A stretch of 64,000 nt of DNA. It comes from Gammaproteobacteria bacterium. Its GTDB lineage: Bacteria; Pseudomonadota; Gammaproteobacteria; Pseudomonadales; Azotimanducaceae. Of this stretch, positions 8,788-18,163 are shown piece after piece. The position numbers were made by a program, and so were the translations under genes. The stretch's first letter is position 1. Every line of letters starts with the position of its first letter. The notes below the pieces were generated by a model. That model was not told where the DNA came from and ran no database searches. It saw only the letters and a program-made list of their open reading frames with translations. The DNA lies in the NCBI GenBank assembly GCA_012269545.1, contig JAAXKB010000002.1, positions 62,001 to 126,000 of the forward strand. The letters are read 5' to 3'.

Positions 8788-9441
8788 ATGACTGAGAATG
8801 TGTCTCTGCCTGAGCGCTTAGAAGCAACCTTTTTGACCAGTGCTCCTGATCTAAAGCGGTGTCCGCCAAATGGCGGCGCTGAAGTGGCTTTTGCGGGTCG
8901 ATCGAATGCAGGCAAATCTTCCGTACTCAATCAACTCACAGGCAATCGTCGTACCGCCAAGGTAAGCAAAACGCCCGGTCGAACTCAGCTCATGAATTTC
9001 TTTGATGTGCGCACTGGCGGTCGAATGGTGGATTTACCGGGTTACGGCTACGCAAAAGCAGGCAAAGAGGCTCAAAAAAACTGGCAGGGCGCGGTGAACC
9101 ATTACCTGTCTTATCGCGATGCCTTGGTCGGCATCGTGCTTGTGATGGATATACGCCACCCCAACCAAGCCTTTGATCAACAAATGTTGGACTGGGCAAG
9201 CGCCAGTGATCTGCCCATCCATGTTCTGCTCAACAAGGCCGACAAGTTAAGCAATGGCGCGCAAAAACAAGAACTGCATAAGATGCGTAACCTGTATAAA
9301 ACGCACCCTACTATTTCCTTTCAAACCTTTTCGGCCTCTCGCGGCACTGGCAAGCCCGAACTCATTGCCACACTCTTAGATTGGCTGTCCTTACCCATTG
9401 AGACCGAATCGGCTGGGGACACGGCGATCGATGTTAAGTAG
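8788..9441 (+). CDS. engB: Ribosome-biogenesis GTPase EngB (YihA/YsxC)
   Basis: A small GTPase of 217 residues needed for large-subunit assembly. The G1 P-loop is G37-RSNAGKS-S45 region, G3 is DLPGYGYAKAG, and G4 is NKADKLS. The frame is open 18 codons upstream, but the ATG at 8788 (MTENVSLPERLEATFL) matches the usual N-terminus. The 3' end converges with polA, only 12 bases away. Confidence 0.94.
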   Translation: MTENVSLPERLEATFLTSAPDLKRCPPNGGAEVAFAGRSNAGKSSVLNQLTGNRRTAKVSKTPGRTQLMNFFDVRTGGRMVDLPGYGYAKAGKEAQKNWQGAVNHYLSYRDALVGIVLVMDIRHPNQAFDQQMLDWASASDLPIHVLLNKADKLSNGAQKQELHKMRNLYKTHPTISFQTFSASRGTGKPELIATLLDWLSLPIETESAGDTAIDVK

Positions 9442-9453
9442 GAGCAGCCAACC

Positions 9454-12213
9454 TCAATGAGCTTGATCCCAGTTCTCGCCTACGCCGGTATCCACAACTA
9501 AGGGGACATTTAACGCCGCTGCGCTCGCCATGCGCTGCACCACCCCATCGTTTAAAGCCGCCACGTCGGCTTCAGCCACTTCGAACACCAATTCATCGTG
9601 CACTTGCATGATCATGCGCGCATCCAAATCGCTGTCTGGCAACCAATTTTGCACCTCAATCATCGCCAGCTTGATGATATCCGCCGCCGTACCCTGCATT
9701 GGTGCGTTAATCGCCGTACGCTCAGCGGCCTGACGCCTTGGGACCGCCTTGGCGTTAATCTCTGGCAAATACAGGCGGCGGCCGAAGGCTGTTTCGACAA
9801 AACCTTGTTCCGCGGCGAGCGCCTTGGTTTCCTCCATATAACGCAGAACTCCGGGATATCGGTCAAAGTAGCGGTCAATGTAGTCCGCAGCTAGGCCACG
9901 AGAGATATTCAACTGTTTGGCCAGCCCAAAGGCTGACATGCCGTAGATCAGACCAAAGTTGATCGCTTTGGCGCTACGCCGCTGCTCATCAGCGACATCC
10001 TCAGGAGCAAGTCCAAATACTTCAGCAGCCGTTGCTCGGTGAATGTCCTGATTTTCAGCAAACGCTTGGGTCAGCCCGGAGTCGCCGGACAGATGCGCCA
10101 TGATTCGCAACTCAATTTGCGAGTAGTCGGCGGCCAGCACCACGCTGTTCGCCGGTGCCACAAAGGCCTGGCGTATCCGACGACCTTCGGCATTGCGTAT
10201 GGGTATGTTTTGCAAATTCGGGTCAGAAGAAGACAACCGCCCGGTGGCGGCCACTGCCTGATGATAGGATGTATGAATCCGCCCGGTTTCTGAGTGTATG
10301 TCCAAAGGCAGCTTGTCGGCGTAGGTCGATTTCAGTTTAGCCAAGCCGCGATAGGTCAAGATCAATTGTGGCAGTTCGTAGTCTTGAGCTAGGTCCACCA
10401 GCACGGCTTCGGCAGTCGATGGCTGGCCACCCGGTGTTTTTTTCAGCACGGGCAAGTCCATCTTGTCGTACAGAATCGTTTGCAGTTGTTTGGGGCTGTC
10501 TAGATTGAAGTTTTCACCCGCCAAAGCCCAAACCTCTTGGGTTAGCTCGTTCAGCCGATCCGCCAGTTCTGCTCCGTGTTGTTTCAGCATTCGCCCGTCA
10601 ACCAATGCACCCTGACGCTCGACTTGCGACAGTAGGCGGACCAGCGGCATATCAATGTCGGTATAAACCGAGAGCAACCTCGGCTGTGCCTGCAATTGCG
10701 GGAACAAACAGTGATGCAACTGCAAAGTGATATCGGCATCTTCTGCAGCGTAGTCGGCGGCAGTTTCCAACGGCACTTGATTAAAGGTCAATTGCTTGGC
10801 GCCTTTCCCAGCAATGTCCTCAAAGTGGATTGTTTTTTTGTTCAGATAGTAGCCTGCCAACGCGTCCATGTTGTGACGAGTAGCGACACTGTTTAGCACG
10901 TAGGACTGCAGCATGGTGTCGTGTATTGGACCCTCTATCGCAATGCCGTAGCGGGCCAGCACACTCATATCGTACTTCAGGTTTTGTCCAACCTTGGCAA
11001 TCGCAGGATTTTCCAATACCGGTTTCAGAGCCTGCAAAGCCTGTTCCAAACTGACTTGATCTGGCGCAGCTGGATAGTCGTGAGCTACGGGTAAATAGGC
11101 CGCACGACCAGGGCTGATGGCAAAGGAAAAACCGACCAGTTCGGCCTCCATATACTTGATACTCGTCGTTTCTGTATCCACAGCAATCAATTCTTGGCCT
11201 TCGAGCAAAGTAATCCACTGCTGCAAGTGGTCCGGGTCTAAAATAAGGTCGTAATCGGTTTCAACTGCCGGTTCTGACGGCCCTTCGTATTCAGAGGAAC
11301 CTGACTCGTCAGGAGGGTTGAGAGCGTCTAATTCCTGCAGCCAAGATTTGAATTCAAATTCTGTATAAAACTTGCGCAGCTCTGCTTCGTTTGGCTCGGC
11401 TGGCACGAGGTCTGCAAATGTCAAATCCAGTGCGACATCGCATTTGATTGCAGTGAGTGCTCGCGACAGTGGTAACTGTTCCAAACTGTTGCGAAGATTT
11501 TCTCCAACTTTTCCCTTCACCTCGTCTGCTCTGGCCATCAGCTCATCCAGCGAGCCGAATTCATTCAGCCACTTTGCCGCGGTTTTAGGACCCACCTTAG
11601 GCACGCCTGGGATGTTGTCTACGGTGTCACCCATCAGGGCTAGATAATCGATGATGAGTTCAGGGCCGACACCAAATTTTTCTTTGACGCCACTCGCATC
11701 CATCGTGGTTTCCGTCATGGTATTCACCAGCGTAACGAAGGGCGTCACCAATTGAGCCATGTCTTTGTCACCGGTGGAGATAACCGTTTCTCTTTGCAAA
11801 GCAGTCGCCTGCGCGGCGTATGTACCGATCACGTCGTCCGCCTCCACTCCAGATACGCTGATTAGAGGCAAGCCCATGGCTTTAATCATTTCATGAATTG
11901 GCGCGATCTGTTCACGCAAATCGTCTGGCATGGCGCTCCGGTTGGCTTTGTATTCTTCGAACATATCGTCGCGGAATGTTTTGCCTGGGGCATCGAAAAC
12001 CACTGCGAGGGGACTGTTGGGATAGTCTTTGGCCAGACGCCGGAGCATGCTGATGACGCCGCGAATAGCACCCGTTGGATGGCCGTTGGAACTGCGCAAA
12101 TCGGGCAATGCGTAAAAAGCGCGAAACAGATAGGAAGAACCGTCGACCAGCACAACGGGACCGTGGAGTTCTGTCGGTTTCGACGTTAGATTATCTGCCA
12201 CGATATGCTCCAA
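9454..12213 (-). CDS. polA: DNA polymerase I
   Basis: A full-length family A polymerase (919 residues). The 5'-3' exonuclease/flap domain is at about 1-300 (LVDGSSYLFRAFYALP, STGDKDMAQLV). The 3'-5' proofreading domain spans about 325-520, and its acidic residues are intact (AVDTETTSIKYM). The polymerase domain follows (AADYSQIELRIMAHLSGD, KAINFGLIYGMS, MQVHDELVFEVAE). It acts in Okazaki-fragment maturation and excision repair. Its start overlaps the first possible codons of the divergent DUF2782-type gene. Confidence 0.97.
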   Translation of the reverse strand: MEHIVADNLTSKPTELHGPVVLVDGSSYLFRAFYALPDLRSSNGHPTGAIRGVISMLRRLAKDYPNSPLAVVFDAPGKTFRDDMFEEYKANRSAMPDDLREQIAPIHEMIKAMGLPLISVSGVEADDVIGTYAAQATALQRETVISTGDKDMAQLVTPFVTLVNTMTETTMDASGVKEKFGVGPELIIDYLALMGDTVDNIPGVPKVGPKTAAKWLNEFGSLDELMARADEVKGKVGENLRNSLEQLPLSRALTAIKCDVALDLTFADLVPAEPNEAELRKFYTEFEFKSWLQELDALNPPDESGSSEYEGPSEPAVETDYDLILDPDHLQQWITLLEGQELIAVDTETTSIKYMEAELVGFSFAISPGRAAYLPVAHDYPAAPDQVSLEQALQALKPVLENPAIAKVGQNLKYDMSVLARYGIAIEGPIHDTMLQSYVLNSVATRHNMDALAGYYLNKKTIHFEDIAGKGAKQLTFNQVPLETAADYAAEDADITLQLHHCLFPQLQAQPRLLSVYTDIDMPLVRLLSQVERQGALVDGRMLKQHGAELADRLNELTQEVWALAGENFNLDSPKQLQTILYDKMDLPVLKKTPGGQPSTAEAVLVDLAQDYELPQLILTYRGLAKLKSTYADKLPLDIHSETGRIHTSYHQAVAATGRLSSSDPNLQNIPIRNAEGRRIRQAFVAPANSVVLAADYSQIELRIMAHLSGDSGLTQAFAENQDIHRATAAEVFGLAPEDVADEQRRSAKAINFGLIYGMSAFGLAKQLNISRGLAADYIDRYFDRYPGVLRYMEETKALAAEQGFVETAFGRRLYLPEINAKAVPRRQAAERTAINAPMQGTAADIIKLAMIEVQNWLPDSDLDARMIMQVHDELVFEVAEADVAALNDGVVQRMASAAALNVPLVVDTGVGENWDQAH

Positions 12214-12240
12214 AATAAGGCAATAGGTTCGGTGTTGATT

Positions 12241-12561
12241 ATGGCCATACTTCTCCCCATATCGCTAGAAACAGTCAGCAAACGGCGTTCGGCAGGCATC
12301 TGGCAATGTCTAGTGCTTCTGTCGGTTGTTCTCTTTACAACGCCGGTTAGCGCCCAGCGAGGCCCCGACGTTGTTATCATTGCTGAAGCCGACAAAATGA
12401 TTTACGAGTTTAGACAGAACGGTCAGCTTCGCATGATCCGCGTTGTGCCTAACTTTGGAAAACCGTATTACTTGGTCCCTCGCGATCCGACTCAGGGTGA
12501 TGGTGATCTGCAGCGTGTAGACGCCTTGGTGGCCAGCTGGGTTCTGTGGGAATTCGACTGA
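12241..12561 (+). CDS. DUF2782-type small secreted or membrane-anchored protein
   Basis: A protein of 106 residues from the ATG at 12241; the frame is open from 12205, but that start would overlap polA. A hydrophobic segment (QCLVLLSVVLFTTPVSAQ) near residues 20-40 looks like a signal sequence with a SAQ cleavage site. The remainder (IIAEADKMIYEFRQNGQLRMIRVVP, GKPYYLVPRD) matches the small DUF2782 family, commonly found beside polA in related bacteria. The function is unknown. Confidence 0.72.
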   Translation: MAILLPISLETVSKRRSAGIWQCLVLLSVVLFTTPVSAQRGPDVVIIAEADKMIYEFRQNGQLRMIRVVPNFGKPYYLVPRDPTQGDGDLQRVDALVASWVLWEFD

Positions 12562-12568
12562 TCAGGGC

Positions 12569-13531
12569 CTATAGGGCCTTGAGCAAATACAAGGCAAAGT
12601 ATTCGTCCGCATCCTGCCAGTAATGCTCGCAGCGAAAGGCTGAATCCTCCGCTAGACGGACAAACTCGTCGGGCGAATATTTATAGGAGTTTTCCGTGTG
12701 CAGTCGTTCGCCGTCGTCAAACGTGAATACCGACCCCCCGACGCTCACCTGCTGCTGCATCGTGCTACGCAAAAACATTTGAATGCACCCAGCGTCTTCG
12801 TTGTAGTGCGCCTCGTGTGCAAAAGCGTCTAGCTGGAACTTTGTTCCTAACAGGCGATTCAGGTGAGAGAGCGCGTTCAAGTTGAATGCAGCGGTCACGC
12901 CCGCCGCGTCGTTATAGGCTCTCTCTAAAACGCCGCGATCTTTTTTGCAATCCACGCCAATCAGAAGATGGCCACCGCAGCCCAGGGTTTTGGCCACCCG
13001 AAGAAGAAATTGTTTGGCTTGGGCTGGCTCAAAGTTGCCAATGCTTGAACCGGGGAAAAACGCGATTGGACTCATACCATCCACCTCTTCCGGTAATGCA
13101 ATAGGCTGAGAGAAGTCGGCACAAACCGGAAGGACCGTGAGCCTTGGAAAATCTTGGGCCAGTGCCATTGCGTTGTTGAGCAAATAGTCGCGCGAGATAT
13201 CCACCGGTACGTAGGCCAGAGGCGACAGAGCTTTAAGCAACTTACGAATTTTCAGCGAAGAACCACTGCCGTACTCAATGACGCAGACCCCCTCCCCGAT
13301 CAAGTCGGCAATTTCAGACAAATGGGCGTCAAAAAGTCCGAGCTCGGTCCGTGTCGGATAGTATTCATCCAACTGAGTAATGGCCTCGAACAATTGGGAG
13401 CCCTGCTCATCGTAGAAGTATTTGGGTGATAGAGACTTGTGTCGTTTTTTCAGTCCTGCGCAGACTTCTTCGGTTACGTCTTCGATCTCCGGATGGAGAT
13501 CCAATACCTTAAGCTGGCGCTGGACGTTCAT
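12569..13531 (-). CDS. egtD: L-histidine N-alpha-methyltransferase EgtD
   Basis: A SAM-dependent methyltransferase of 320 residues that trimethylates histidine to hercynine, the first step of ergothioneine synthesis. Family blocks are present: SPKYFYDEQGSQLFEAITQLDEYYPTR (written here in part), VIEYGSGSSLKIRKLL for SAM binding, and FFPGSSIGNFEP. Its start overlaps the stop of egtB by four bases (ATGA), so the two are translationally coupled. Confidence 0.94.
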   Translation of the reverse strand: MNVQRQLKVLDLHPEIEDVTEEVCAGLKKRHKSLSPKYFYDEQGSQLFEAITQLDEYYPTRTELGLFDAHLSEIADLIGEGVCVIEYGSGSSLKIRKLLKALSPLAYVPVDISRDYLLNNAMALAQDFPRLTVLPVCADFSQPIALPEEVDGMSPIAFFPGSSIGNFEPAQAKQFLLRVAKTLGCGGHLLIGVDCKKDRGVLERAYNDAAGVTAAFNLNALSHLNRLLGTKFQLDAFAHEAHYNEDAGCIQMFLRSTMQQQVSVGGSVFTFDDGERLHTENSYKYSPDEFVRLAEDSAFRCEHYWQDADEYFALYLLKAL

Positions 13532-14883
13532 AGATTACGGGCCAAGCGAATCCCACTGAACTGCCATACGTCCTTCGGATAGAAGAAATTACGATAGCTT
13601 GGGCGAATATGACTTTCAGGCGTAGCGCATGAACCTCCACGAAGAACCCACTGACTGCTCATAAACTTTCCGTTGTATTCACCAAGCACACCCGGCAGGG
13701 GCGCGTAGCCCGGATAAGGCCCGTAACTGCTGCTGGTCCACTCCCAGACATCGCCAAACATTTGGCTGTGATTTGTCCGCTGAGCCTGAGGGTGCAAACG
13801 CCCACCGTCAGCGAAATTACCCGCAGTGTTTGACTCTTTGGACGCTGCATATTCCCACTCGAACTCAGTGGGCAGACGGGCGTCAGACCACGCGGCAAAC
13901 GCCGCAGCTTCATAACCGCTGACATGAACAACCGGAGCGTTAGCCACCAACGGGTGGTAACCATCCAAGCGATACTCAAACCACTGACCGTCTTCCCAAC
14001 GCCAATACAGAGGGTGTCTTCGAGCGTGTTGTTGCAGGTCTGTCCAGGCTTCCGCAAGCCAAAGCTCCGCCCGGCTGTAACCATCGTCTTGGATAAATGC
14101 AAGATACTCTTCATTGGTCACCAGCCGATTCGCCAAGGTATACGGCGATAAATATACCGGATGACGAGGCAGCTCGTTGTCGAAACAAAACCCTTGCTGT
14201 GCGCCAATATCGACCAGACCGGGCTCGAAATGTGAAAAACCCTGCTGAAGACTTATCAATGACGATTCTATGTTTTGGCTCGATGGGCTGGCCGACAACT
14301 GCTCTGAGCCGACCAGCTCTGAGCCAACAACAAGAGCCGGATACAATGGGTTATGGCCGAAATTGAACTTAATGTCGGTGAGGAGCAACTCCTGATGTTG
14401 TTGTTCATGGTGAAGGCCTAACTCCACCGTATCTAGCAAAGACTGTTGCACTGCTGGCGGCTTATCCTCCGCTAACAATTCCGTCACCGTTTCGTCTACA
14501 TAGGAACGGTAAGCCATGATCTCACTGACGGTAGGACGGGACAAATTACCGCGCTTCGTTCGAGGAAATGGCTGGCCAACGCCGTTGTAGTAAGAGTTAA
14601 ACAGCTGCTCGAAGGCGGGATGAAAGGCCGTCGCAGAGGGCCGATGGGGTTTGATCAGGAAGGTCTCAAAGAACCAAGTGGTGTGCGCTAGATGCCACTT
14701 TGGCGGACTGGCATCTGCCATGGGCTGAACGCCATAGTCTTCAACATCAAGGGGCGCGCAGATCGCTTCGCTGCGGTGCCGTATCCGCAGGTAGTCCGAG
14801 ACACCTAACCTTGCCTTATTTGACGATGCCGCAATGCTTTTCGCTGCCCGCTCGCCTTGTTTGGATGTTATGCCAGCATTCAT
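13528..14883 (-). CDS. egtB: Hercynine oxygenase / sulfoxide synthase EgtB
   Basis: A 451-residue non-haem iron enzyme joining hercynine to a thiol donor with oxygen. The N-terminal DinB-like domain supplies iron ligands (PPKWHLAHTTWFFETF and LHHEQQHQELLLTD). The C-terminal domain is formylglycine-generating-enzyme-like (GYEAAAFAAWSDARLPTEFEWEYA, WVLRGGSCATPESHIR, NFFYPKDVWQFSGIRLARN). With egtD it forms a two-gene ergothioneine unit. Neither egtA/C nor a beta-lyase gene is in view, so the donor and final cleavage enzyme are unresolved. Confidence 0.93.
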   Translation of the reverse strand: MNAGITSKQGERAAKSIAASSNKARLGVSDYLRIRHRSEAICAPLDVEDYGVQPMADASPPKWHLAHTTWFFETFLIKPHRPSATAFHPAFEQLFNSYYNGVGQPFPRTKRGNLSRPTVSEIMAYRSYVDETVTELLAEDKPPAVQQSLLDTVELGLHHEQQHQELLLTDIKFNFGHNPLYPALVVGSELVGSEQLSASPSSQNIESSLISLQQGFSHFEPGLVDIGAQQGFCFDNELPRHPVYLSPYTLANRLVTNEEYLAFIQDDGYSRAELWLAEAWTDLQQHARRHPLYWRWEDGQWFEYRLDGYHPLVANAPVVHVSGYEAAAFAAWSDARLPTEFEWEYAASKESNTAGNFADGGRLHPQAQRTNHSQMFGDVWEWTSSSYGPYPGYAPLPGVLGEYNGKFMSSQWVLRGGSCATPESHIRPSYRNFFYPKDVWQFSGIRLARNL

Positions 14884-14942
14884 AAGCGCCTCATTCGAAC
14901 AGCCTTCTTTTGGCTCATGAGATACTCATCAGCTACTGCCAA

Positions 14943-15620
14943 CTAAAACTGCGCCGCCAGCGTTTGAAAAGTCAACCTAATGGTCTCAGGATCGTGGGGC
15001 AATTTGATGAAACCGTGGTAGTGGCCCCTAGGATTAATAATCACAATATTCCCCGTGTGGTCTACCGTGTAAGCGTCTGCGGCGGCCGCCGAACGTTGCG
15101 CATTTTGGGTCAACTCCCGGGCCAGAGGCACTTTTGCAAAGGCCACGTTCACCTGAGTCGTCAAGTCTACAAGATCCTTCCGTGGCCCGGTCACACCGAG
15201 AAAGCGAGGCGAAAACGCTGTCGCATAAGCTCCCAATGTCTCGAGACTGTCTCGATCCGGATCTACTGAAACCAGAACCCCCTGAAATTGTTCCGCCAAC
15301 GCAGCATCCCCTGATTGAAGCTGTCGGTCAACCGTGCCCAAAACCGCCATGCTAGTCGGACAAACATCGGGACAACTGACGAAACCAAAGAATACAAAGC
15401 TCCACCGACCTTCGAAATTAGTCCGGCCAAACGCCGCGCCGGTATGGTCTCGCAGTTCAAATTCTGCAATATCTCTCGGCCGAGGCAAGATGAATACGCC
15501 CTTACTGCGCATTTCTTCCAAGGACAGCTGAGGCACCCGGGTCACGCTGATCACAAACATTACCAAAACAATGGAAATGAAGACGAAACAGAGCAGAAGC
15601 GTGCTTTTGATGGAATTCAT
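14943..15620 (-). CDS. SCO1/SenC-type copper chaperone for cytochrome oxidase
   Basis: A 225-residue membrane-anchored thioredoxin-fold protein. It has one N-terminal transmembrane helix (about 7-26), the copper-binding C83-P-D-V-C87 motif in FFGFVSCPDVCPTS and the later histidine in YTVDHTGNIVIINPRG. It delivers copper to the CuA centre of subunit II. It follows cyoE by three bases, so it is the last gene of the haem A/assembly operon. Confidence 0.93.
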   Translation of the reverse strand: MNSIKSTLLLCFVFISIVLVMFVISVTRVPQLSLEEMRSKGVFILPRPRDIAEFELRDHTGAAFGRTNFEGRWSFVFFGFVSCPDVCPTSMAVLGTVDRQLQSGDAALAEQFQGVLVSVDPDRDSLETLGAYATAFSPRFLGVTGPRKDLVDLTTQVNVAFAKVPLARELTQNAQRSAAAADAYTVDHTGNIVIINPRGHYHGFIKLPHDPETIRLTFQTLAAQF

Positions 15621-15623
15621 GGA

Positions 15624-16550
15624 CTAGGCCGACAGCGGTGTCATTTGTACGGGTGGCGTCACGCCCACACCGAGGTACAGATAGTGATCTACGAGCATCA
15701 ATAAAAACAGCGCGCCAAGGTAAATAATGGAGTAACGGAACGTTTCCATCGGCGCTTTTGGGTTGTTATTCCGCATAAGTACGACTGCCCAATAAAGAAA
15801 TCCAACGCCTAAGGCAAGAGCACCTGCAAGGTATAGCGGCCCTGCCATCGCAATGACAAAGGGCAGCACAGAGGCAATCACCAGCAAAATCGTGTAAAGC
15901 AAAATGTGCAGCCGCGTATAGGCTTCACCGTGAGTCACCGGCAACATCGGCATACCGACGTCCGCATACTCATCTTTTCGCTCCAAGGCCAAGGCCCAAA
16001 AATGCGGGGGGGTCCAGGCAAAGATAATCAGAACCAGTAACAGACCGCCCGGATCAACGCTGTTGGTTACCGCCGTCCAGCCAAACAGCGGCGGAGCCGC
16101 GCCAAACAAGCCGCCGATGACAATATTCTGCGGGGTAGCTCGCTTCAGATAAAGGGTATAAACGAGTCCATAACCCACCCACGATGCGAAGTTTAACCAA
16201 GCAGTTAACGGGTTCACTAAAAACCAAAGTATGGCGAGGCCAATAAGCCCGGTGGCGGCGGCAAACACCATGGCCTGTTGATTGCTGACGCGGCCCGTCG
16301 CAACGGGGCGTTTTTCGGTTCGCGCCATTTGCGCATCAATGTGTTGATCTGCAATGTGGTTTACCACAGCGGCAGAGGCTGCAACTAGGGCAATTCCAAC
16401 GCTGCCGAAAAAAAGGATGCTGACGGGCACCAAGCCTGGTGTCGCTAAATACATGCCAACTACTGCGCAAAGCAGCATTAAAACTACGACGCGCGGTTTG
16501 CACATTTCTAGGTAGTCACGCCACGAGGCGCTCAGGGCTACTTCATTCAT
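15624..16550 (-). CDS. cyoE: Protohaem IX farnesyltransferase (haem O synthase)
   Basis: A UbiA-family prenyltransferase of 308 residues with about eight or nine membrane helices. The first Asp-rich site is ADQHIDAQMARTEKRP, and the second loop contains the conserved FAWTPPHFWALALERKDEYA block. It makes haem O, which CtaA, encoded just upstream, oxidises to haem A. It sits between ctaA and the SCO gene on the same strand. Confidence 0.95.
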   Translation of the reverse strand: MNEVALSASWRDYLEMCKPRVVVLMLLCAVVGMYLATPGLVPVSILFFGSVGIALVAASAAVVNHIADQHIDAQMARTEKRPVATGRVSNQQAMVFAAATGLIGLAILWFLVNPLTAWLNFASWVGYGLVYTLYLKRATPQNIVIGGLFGAAPPLFGWTAVTNSVDPGGLLLVLIIFAWTPPHFWALALERKDEYADVGMPMLPVTHGEAYTRLHILLYTILLVIASVLPFVIAMAGPLYLAGALALGVGFLYWAVVLMRNNNPKAPMETFRYSIIYLGALFLLMLVDHYLYLGVGVTPPVQMTPLSA

Positions 16551-16569
16551 ACTGGAATTACGCTCAGCC

Positions 16570-17559
16570 TTAGGACTGCAGGGTACGCAGTCGGGGCGCG
16601 AAGTTTATCGTAACCAGCACCAGCAGCAACAGTGCGCCAACGGTATTGTGTGCGGTAGCGTTGAGCAGGGGCAAAACCCAGACCACGTTCAGAATGCCCA
16701 ATGTGATTTGCGTCAGCAGGGCCGCCAGCAGCGCATAACCGATGACAGCGGCCTGTTTTACCGTCTGAAAAAACAGAGCGCCCACGACAAGCAACACGAC
16801 GATTGCTCCGATGCGGTGTACCCAATGGATCGCCATACGTGCTTCGTTGGTCATCAAGCCTCCCAAGTAGTTGGGTCCTACACTCTGGAAAATATTGAAC
16901 CCCTGCCGAAAATCGACGTCCGGGGAGTAGGTGCCGTCGCAGCTCGGGAAGTCATAGCAGGCCAGCGCAGCGTAGTTCGAGGAAACCCAACCACCCAAAA
17001 TGATCTGCACGACCACCGCAGCAAAAGCGATCTTTGCCAGCCAGTTCGGCCGGGGAAGCGCAGCCACCAGACCTGACAACCCACCTTGCCTAATAAACAG
17101 GAGCCACATCAGGCTCAATGTGGTGAATCCGCCGATCAAGTGTCCAGTTACGACCTGCGGCCAGAGCTTAAGCGTCACCGTCCAAGCACCAAACGCCGCC
17201 TGCCATAAAATGACGATCATCAGCACAGCAGCGAGCTTGAGCGGCGTGTCTTCTACCTCGCGAGCGCGATAGGCCATAATCAAAATGCTGGCCACCAAGA
17301 GCAACAAAGCGCCAGCAATATATCGGTGCCCCATCTCCCACCACGCTTTCGCAATTTCTACGGGCGTGTCTGGGTATCGCGCTTCAGCAGTGGAAATTTC
17401 GTTGGCCTGATCGGGTACGGTTAAAAATCCGTAACAACCCGGCCAATCAGGGCAGCCTAAGCCAGCATCTGCAAGGCGCGTGTATGCGCCAACTGAGACA
17501 ACCAGTAAGGCAAAAATAACGCCGAAGCCGGCGAGTTTTCTGATTCGTGCATTAACCAA
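16570..17559 (-). CDS. ctaA: Haem A synthase (COX15/CtaA)
   Basis: A 329-residue polytopic membrane protein with the histidines expected for haem ligation (EMGHRYIAG, TGHLIGGFTTL, AIHWVHRIGA, NATAHNTVGALLL). It converts haem O to haem A. Its start lies within the end of the upstream SCO-like gene (8-base overlap), suggesting coupled translation. Confidence 0.94.
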   Translation of the reverse strand: MVNARIRKLAGFGVIFALLVVSVGAYTRLADAGLGCPDWPGCYGFLTVPDQANEISTAEARYPDTPVEIAKAWWEMGHRYIAGALLLLVASILIMAYRAREVEDTPLKLAAVLMIVILWQAAFGAWTVTLKLWPQVVTGHLIGGFTTLSLMWLLFIRQGGLSGLVAALPRPNWLAKIAFAAVVVQIILGGWVSSNYAALACYDFPSCDGTYSPDVDFRQGFNIFQSVGPNYLGGLMTNEARMAIHWVHRIGAIVVLLVVGALFFQTVKQAAVIGYALLAALLTQITLGILNVVWVLPLLNATAHNTVGALLLLVLVTINFAPRLRTLQS

Positions 17560-18097
17560 TTTGTGAAACCTTCAATAGCTTTTTGAGATCTGCTAACAAC
17601 AGTTTTGGATTGATATCCAAGGGGTAGAAGAAAACGAGGTTCCCGTTTGGATCAACAATATAGATGCCTTCATCCATGGCCCCATTGGGGGTCAGAATAC
17701 GTTGCAGGTCGGGCTGATCTTCTGGCACAACGAAGGCTGGCGACGTTGTCAAACCGCGTCGAACGCGTTTCGCTTCTCTATTTAGCAATATGTGGGCGGC
17801 TCTAAGCTTCTGCAATGCCGTAACACAAGCAGCTTCGCATTGGTCAGCTACTGTCCAAAGCCACCATTGTCCAGACGTCGCCAGTGTCGTTTGCTCGGGA
17901 GTAGCCCAGCCAAGGGCGGCCACAGTTGTTGCAGGCTGCACAAAGACACCATTATTGGTGGTGCCCCAGCTTGCGCCGCCCTTCGCAGAAAAAAACAGGG
18001 CATAAGAACCGCCCAACGAGAAAAACGCCATCACCAGAATGATCGTCAGCTGCCGACGGCCGCTGCTTGGTAGGGGTTTATCAGACTCTGAATGCAT
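17552..18097 (-). CDS. Membrane-anchored SCO-like thioredoxin-fold protein
   Basis: A 181-residue protein with one N-terminal transmembrane helix (about 17-37). A C87-E-A-A-C91 motif in VADQCEAACVTALQKLRAAH keeps the CxxxC spacing of SCO proteins. In the C-terminal strand (DEGIYIVDPNGNLVFFYPL) the copper-binding His of SCO is not at the expected place. It lies between the SURF1 gene and ctaA. I infer a role in oxidase assembly, such as thiol or copper handling, but no function is established. Related genes hold the same position in pseudomonads. Confidence 0.72.
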   Translation of the reverse strand: MHSESDKPLPSSGRRQLTIILVMAFFSLGGSYALFFSAKGGASWGTTNNGVFVQPATTVAALGWATPEQTTLATSGQWWLWTVADQCEAACVTALQKLRAAHILLNREAKRVRRGLTTSPAFVVPEDQPDLQRILTPNGAMDEGIYIVDPNGNLVFFYPLDINPKLLLADLKKLLKVSQIG

Positions 18098-18163
18098 AGT
18101 GGTCGTAATCCTTTGTAGAGGCTTTAGAAACCGACAAAAAAGATGGCGTCAGGAAGCAAAATG

